Assembly: GCF_007830315.1 (NCBI RefSeq)
Contig: NZ_VLKJ01000011.1
Span: forward strand, 62,001 to 126,000
Direction of reading: 5' to 3'
DNA: 64,000 nt
Source of the DNA: Novosphingobium taihuense
GTDB lineage: Bacteria; Pseudomonadota; Alphaproteobacteria; Sphingomonadales; Sphingomonadaceae
Part shown: in pieces, positions 61,241 to 64,000 of the stretch
Numbering within the stretch: the stretch's first letter is position 1
How the letters are laid out: each line of letters starts with the position of its first letter
Program-made: the position numbers and the translations under genes
The notes under the pieces: model-generated
The model's input: only the letters and a program-made list of their open reading frames with translations
Told to the model about the DNA's origin: nothing
Databases searched by the model: none

Positions 61241-61948
61241 ATGAATCAGGTAGATGACACCCCAAAGTTCGTAACCGACATGATCATGCCGGAACGCGAA
61301 GGTGGCTATCTGAAGGGCCAGGAAACGCGTGAGCTGATCCTGCGCACAGCACTCACGATCCTCATCGAGGAAGGCTATCGCGCGATGTCGATGCGCCGAG
61401 TCGCGACTGCCTGTGGGATGAAGTTCGGCAACCTCACCTATCATTATCGCAGCCGCGAGGACCTCGTAAGAGAACTCATGGAAGCCGTCATAAGGAGCTA
61501 CGAGGTCGAGTTCGTCGACATCGTTCACATGCCCGGTGTTCCGGCAGAAGAACGTCTACGCCGCATGTGCAACCTGATCCTCGACGACATCCGCTCGAAG
61601 AAGACGACTAACTTCTTTCCGGAACTTTGGGCGCTGTCGAACCATGATGCTTTCGTGTCCGAACGCATCCAGGAACTGTATGTGCGGGCACGTGCTCCGC
61701 TCATGGAAATCATTGCGGAAATGCGCCCGGATCTCGACGAGAAATACCGCGAGATCGTGGCCTTGTTCATATCGGGTTCGATGGAGGGCATGACCATCTT
61801 TGCCGGAAACGGAAAGCCGTTCGAGAAGCGCATGCCGCATATCGAACGTATCGCCGCGCACTCGTTCGTCACGCTGGTCAAGACAATCACGGAAGATGAG
61901 ATCAGGGGGCTCGCGCGCTCCGAACCGGATACCCCCGCATCTGCTTGA
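61241..61948 (+). CDS. TetR-family regulator of amine dehydrogenase operon 2
   Basis: 235 residues; HTH in MSMRRVATACGMKFGNLTYHY. Shares long segments with the operon 1 regulator at 20795: GMKFGNLTYHY/GMKVGNVSYHF, PAEERLRRM/DAEERLRLI, ELWALSNHDAF/ELWALANHNEF, ISGSMEGMTIF/ISASMEGATPF. AAGGA precedes the ATG. Divergent from aauB2 with the tandem boxes between. Its 3' end overlaps the convergent Lrp gene by 47 bp. Confidence 0.9.
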   Translation: MNQVDDTPKFVTDMIMPEREGGYLKGQETRELILRTALTILIEEGYRAMSMRRVATACGMKFGNLTYHYRSREDLVRELMEAVIRSYEVEFVDIVHMPGVPAEERLRRMCNLILDDIRSKKTTNFFPELWALSNHDAFVSERIQELYVRARAPLMEIIAEMRPDLDEKYREIVALFISGSMEGMTIFAGNGKPFEKRMPHIERIAAHSFVTLVKTITEDEIRGLARSEPDTPASA

Positions 61949-62372
61949 TCCGCCGAAGCGAAAAACTGGACCGCATAGATGATACGCCCGGCAGGCGGGC
62001 AAGGCATTCACGGTGGACCCGATCGTACTGGTCAAGGTCGCGCGCTGCCACCCGTAGCAGATAGTCCGCCGTGCCGGACATGAGGTGACATTCGAGGATC
62101 TCGTCGAAGTCGAGAACCGAACGTTCGAACTTGTCCATCGCCTCACGGCTTTGGCTAGTGAGAGTAATCTCGACAAATACTTCCACGGACAGCCCGAGTT
62201 TGCGCGGCTCCAGCCGCGCTCCATACGCCGCAATAATCCCGGCCTGCTCAAGCGCCTTGATGCGGCGATGGCAGGCGGAAGATGAAAGTGAGACCTTCTC
62301 TGCCAGTTCGGAAATGGACAGCGATGAGTCGCTCTGAAGCGCTTCAAGCAAGGCGATGTCGGCACGATCCAT
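61902..62372 (-). CDS. Lrp/AsnC-family regulator
   Basis: 156 residues: N-terminal HTH (LSISELAEKVSLSSSACHRR) and a C-terminal RAM ligand-binding domain (ILECHLMSGTADYLLRVAAR, DLDQYDRVHRE). Amino-acid-responsive regulator, divergent from alanine dehydrogenase, which it most likely controls (an arrangement known for ald genes). The 3' end overlaps the convergent TetR gene. Confidence 0.93.
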   Translation of the reverse strand: MDRADIALLEALQSDSSLSISELAEKVSLSSSACHRRIKALEQAGIIAAYGARLEPRKLGLSVEVFVEITLTSQSREAMDKFERSVLDFDEILECHLMSGTADYLLRVAARDLDQYDRVHRECLARLPGVSSMRSSFSLRRIKQMRGYPVRSARAP

Positions 62373-62383
62373 GAGAGAATTTC

Positions 62384-62405
62384 CCGAAATTTCGATTTAA
62401 TTCGG
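62384..62405. promoter_or_regulatory. A/T-rich inverted repeat between lrp and ald
   Basis: CCGAA (62384-62388) and TTCGG (62401-62405) are inverted around an A/T-rich 12-bp core, 12 bp upstream of the lrp start and 110 bp upstream of ald. The layout is typical of Lrp-type sites and could serve both autoregulation and ald control. Confidence 0.4.
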
Positions 62406-62514
62406 TAATTATCACCAAAAATGCCTCACTCAAATACCAAATTAGGCAAGAACTGCCGGCACCGTCGGGATAACCTTGCGTCATCCAGTAGAACTCGATC
62501 CTCAGGAGCGTTCC

Positions 62515-63630
62515 ATGCGTGTCGGCACCGTCAAGGAAATCAAGAACCACGAATACCGCGTCGGTCTGACGCCCGAGAGCGTTCGTGAACTCGTCGCCCA
62601 TGGCCACGAAGTCTGGGTGGAAACGGGCGCAGGGAATGGCATCGGTGCGAGTGACGCCGATTACGAAGCCGCAGGAGCAACGATCAAGGCAGATGCGCGG
62701 GTCGTGTTTGATGGCTGCGAAATGATCGTGAAGGTCAAGGAACCGCAGGCCGTGGAACGCGCAATGCTGCGCAAGGGCCAGATTCTCTACACATACCTGC
62801 ACCTCGCACCCGATCCAGAGCAGACTGCCGATCTCGTCAAATCCGGCGTAACCGCCATCGCCTATGAAACGGTGACCGGTGCAGGCAATGCCCTCCCCCT
62901 GCTCAAGCCGATGAGCCAGGTCGCCGGTCGCATGGCGATTCAGGCTGGCGCCACCGCGCTCGAGAAAGCGCATGGCGGACGCGGCGTCCTGCTCGGCGGC
63001 GTTCCCGGGGTTTTGCCGGGCAAGGTCGTGGTGATCGGCGGTGGCGTAGTCGGCTTCAATGCGGCGCAGATGGCCGTCGGCCTCGGTGCCGACGTGACGA
63101 TCCTCGACCGCGATCCCGACGTGCTTGAAAAGCTGGACAACCACTTCGAGGGCCGCGCTCGTACCCTCTATTCGGGCAAGGCAGCGCTTGCCTCGCTTGT
63201 GGCGGAGGCCGATCTGGTGATCGGTGCGGTGCTGATCCCCGGAGCGGCGGCGCCAAAGCTGGTCACGCGGGACATGCTCTCAACGATGAAGCCGGGTTCG
63301 GTGCTGGTCGACGTGGCCATCGACCAAGGCGGTTGCTTTGAAACCTCAAAGGCAACGACCCATGCCGAGCCGACTTATGTCATCGATGGCGTGGTCCACT
63401 ATTGCGTCGCCAACATGCCCGGCGCCGTTGCACGGACCAGCACCTATGCGCTGAACAACGTCACCCTGCCCCACGCCCTGCGCATCGCCGACAAGGGCTG
63501 GAAGGCCGCGTTGCGTGCGGATCCGCACCTTGCAGCCGGCCTCAATGTGCACGAAGGCAAGGTGACATACGAAGCAGTCGCCCGCGAACTAGGCTATGAC
63601 TACGTGCCAGTGGCAGACGTCATCGCCTGA
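62515..63630 (+). CDS. ald: Alanine dehydrogenase
   Basis: NAD-dependent interconversion of L-alanine with pyruvate and ammonia. 371 residues, normal length. Seen: the N-terminal MRVGTVKEIKNHEYRVGLTP, substrate-site VKVKEPQAVE, and NAD-binding VVIGGGVVGFNAAQMAVGLG with the acidic end TILDRD. AGGAG lies 7 bp before the ATG at 62515. Divergent from an Lrp gene. It could reassimilate ammonia released by the amine dehydrogenase, but general alanine catabolism is the simpler reading. Confidence 0.96.
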   Translation: MRVGTVKEIKNHEYRVGLTPESVRELVAHGHEVWVETGAGNGIGASDADYEAAGATIKADARVVFDGCEMIVKVKEPQAVERAMLRKGQILYTYLHLAPDPEQTADLVKSGVTAIAYETVTGAGNALPLLKPMSQVAGRMAIQAGATALEKAHGGRGVLLGGVPGVLPGKVVVIGGGVVGFNAAQMAVGLGADVTILDRDPDVLEKLDNHFEGRARTLYSGKAALASLVAEADLVIGAVLIPGAAAPKLVTRDMLSTMKPGSVLVDVAIDQGGCFETSKATTHAEPTYVIDGVVHYCVANMPGAVARTSTYALNNVTLPHALRIADKGWKAALRADPHLAAGLNVHEGKVTYEAVARELGYDYVPVADVIA

Positions 63631-64000
63631 TCAGATCGCGTTGATGTCCACGACCGTGGGGATCGTGTCGTTGAGCAGGATGATCTTCTTGCGCGCGATC
63701 CGCCACGCGTCTTCGACCCGGACCAGTCGATATTCGTAACGGCCGAAGAAGCAGTCCGCGCGGTTCATCCGCACATCGAAGCGATGACAAGTGAACGCGG
63801 CCGAAACTTCACCCTCGCCCGTGACCAGCACGTTCGTCACCTGATGGACAACGCGGGGTAGCGGGGCAGAAGCGGTCGATAGACCTGAGGTGAGGCGCAT
63901 GACCCGGTCCTCGAGATTGCGTCGCCCCTTGTAGTATATCAACGATAGCTCGCGATCAGGATCCTGCGTCAGCGTGACTTCATCGCGCCACGCGGGCATC
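63631..64000 (-). CDS. Aromatic-ring-hydroxylating dioxygenase beta subunit (5' end cut off)
   Basis: The last 122 codons of a SnoaL-like small subunit of a Rieske non-haem-iron oxygenase. Segments typical of the family: LIYYKGRRNLEDRVMRLTSG, VTNVLVTGEGEVSAAF, RYEYRLVRVEDAWRIARKKI and the final LLNDTIPTVVDI. Such beta subunits are structural; the catalytic alpha subunit would lie beyond 64000. Stops directly next to the ald stop. Hints that aromatic degradation genes follow, which would agree with aromatic amines as substrates of the nearby operon. Confidence 0.88.
   Translation of the reverse strand, partial: MPAWRDEVTLTQDPDRELSLIYYKGRRNLEDRVMRLTSGLSTASAPLPRVVHQVTNVLVTGEGEVSAAFTCHRFDVRMNRADCFFGRYEYRLVRVEDAWRIARKKIILLNDTIPTVVDINAI

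Overview
The window reads as chromosomal DNA of a GC-rich alphaproteobacterium, most likely a sphingomonad (Novosphingobium-like). This is inferred from gene content: several TonB-dependent receptors, a TPR-sulfotransferase beside one of them, an acyl-CoA dehydrogenase/phosphotransferase/SDR operon, an AIM24-family protein and a Csu-type pilus operon. No rRNA, tRNA, insertion sequence, phage gene or CRISPR array was seen. The two end genes (ahpF and a ring-hydroxylating dioxygenase beta subunit) are cut by the window edges.

Layout. 1-2.3 kb: peroxide defence (ahpC-ahpF). 2.3-7.5 kb: an EmrAB-type efflux pump with its outer-membrane channel, a small ORF and a TetR regulator. 7.4-9.7 kb: a cytochrome b561-YceI fusion and an AIM24 protein. 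9.7-13.4 kb: a TonB receptor with an OscA/YezD-like small gene, another small gene and a site-rich gene-free stretch. 13.4-17.2 kb: a phosphotransferase/acyl-CoA dehydrogenase/SDR operon divergent from a TetR gene. 17.2-25.9 kb: tryptophan tryptophylquinone (TTQ) amine dehydrogenase operon 1, divergent from a Tat-exported molybdenum hydroxylase with its XdhC and MobA-like helpers. 25.8-35.2 kb: an Ntn-hydrolase acylase, a LuxR-type response regulator, a very large permease-histidine kinase fusion and a TonB receptor. 35.2-42.2 kb: TPR-sulfotransferase, iron permease family protein, fumarase and the NHEJ pair LigD/Ku. 42.4-51.5 kb: a ten-gene Csu-type chaperone-usher operon with seven different pilin genes. 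52.0-61.9 kb: TTQ amine dehydrogenase operon 2, collinear with two cytochromes, a TonB receptor interrupted by one stop codon, an aldehyde dehydrogenase and an acyl-CoA ligase, with a divergent TetR. 61.9-64 kb: Lrp regulator, alanine dehydrogenase and the dioxygenase fragment.

How it works together. The outstanding content is the pair of paralogous aromatic-amine-dehydrogenase-like operons (aauB-E-D-A order). Both light chains keep the two TTQ tryptophans (W109, W160) and the catalytic aspartates (D84, D128). Both operons carry a related mono-haem cytochrome c and no cupredoxin. Each has a homologous TetR regulator. Operon 1 is paired with a periplasmic molybdo-aldehyde oxidase candidate. 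Operon 2 is paired with uptake (TonB receptor), cytoplasmic aldehyde dehydrogenase and acyl-CoA ligase. The inferred route is amine to aldehyde to acid to acyl-CoA; the amine substrates are unknown. The acylase at 26-28 kb could in principle release amines from amides, but this is speculative.
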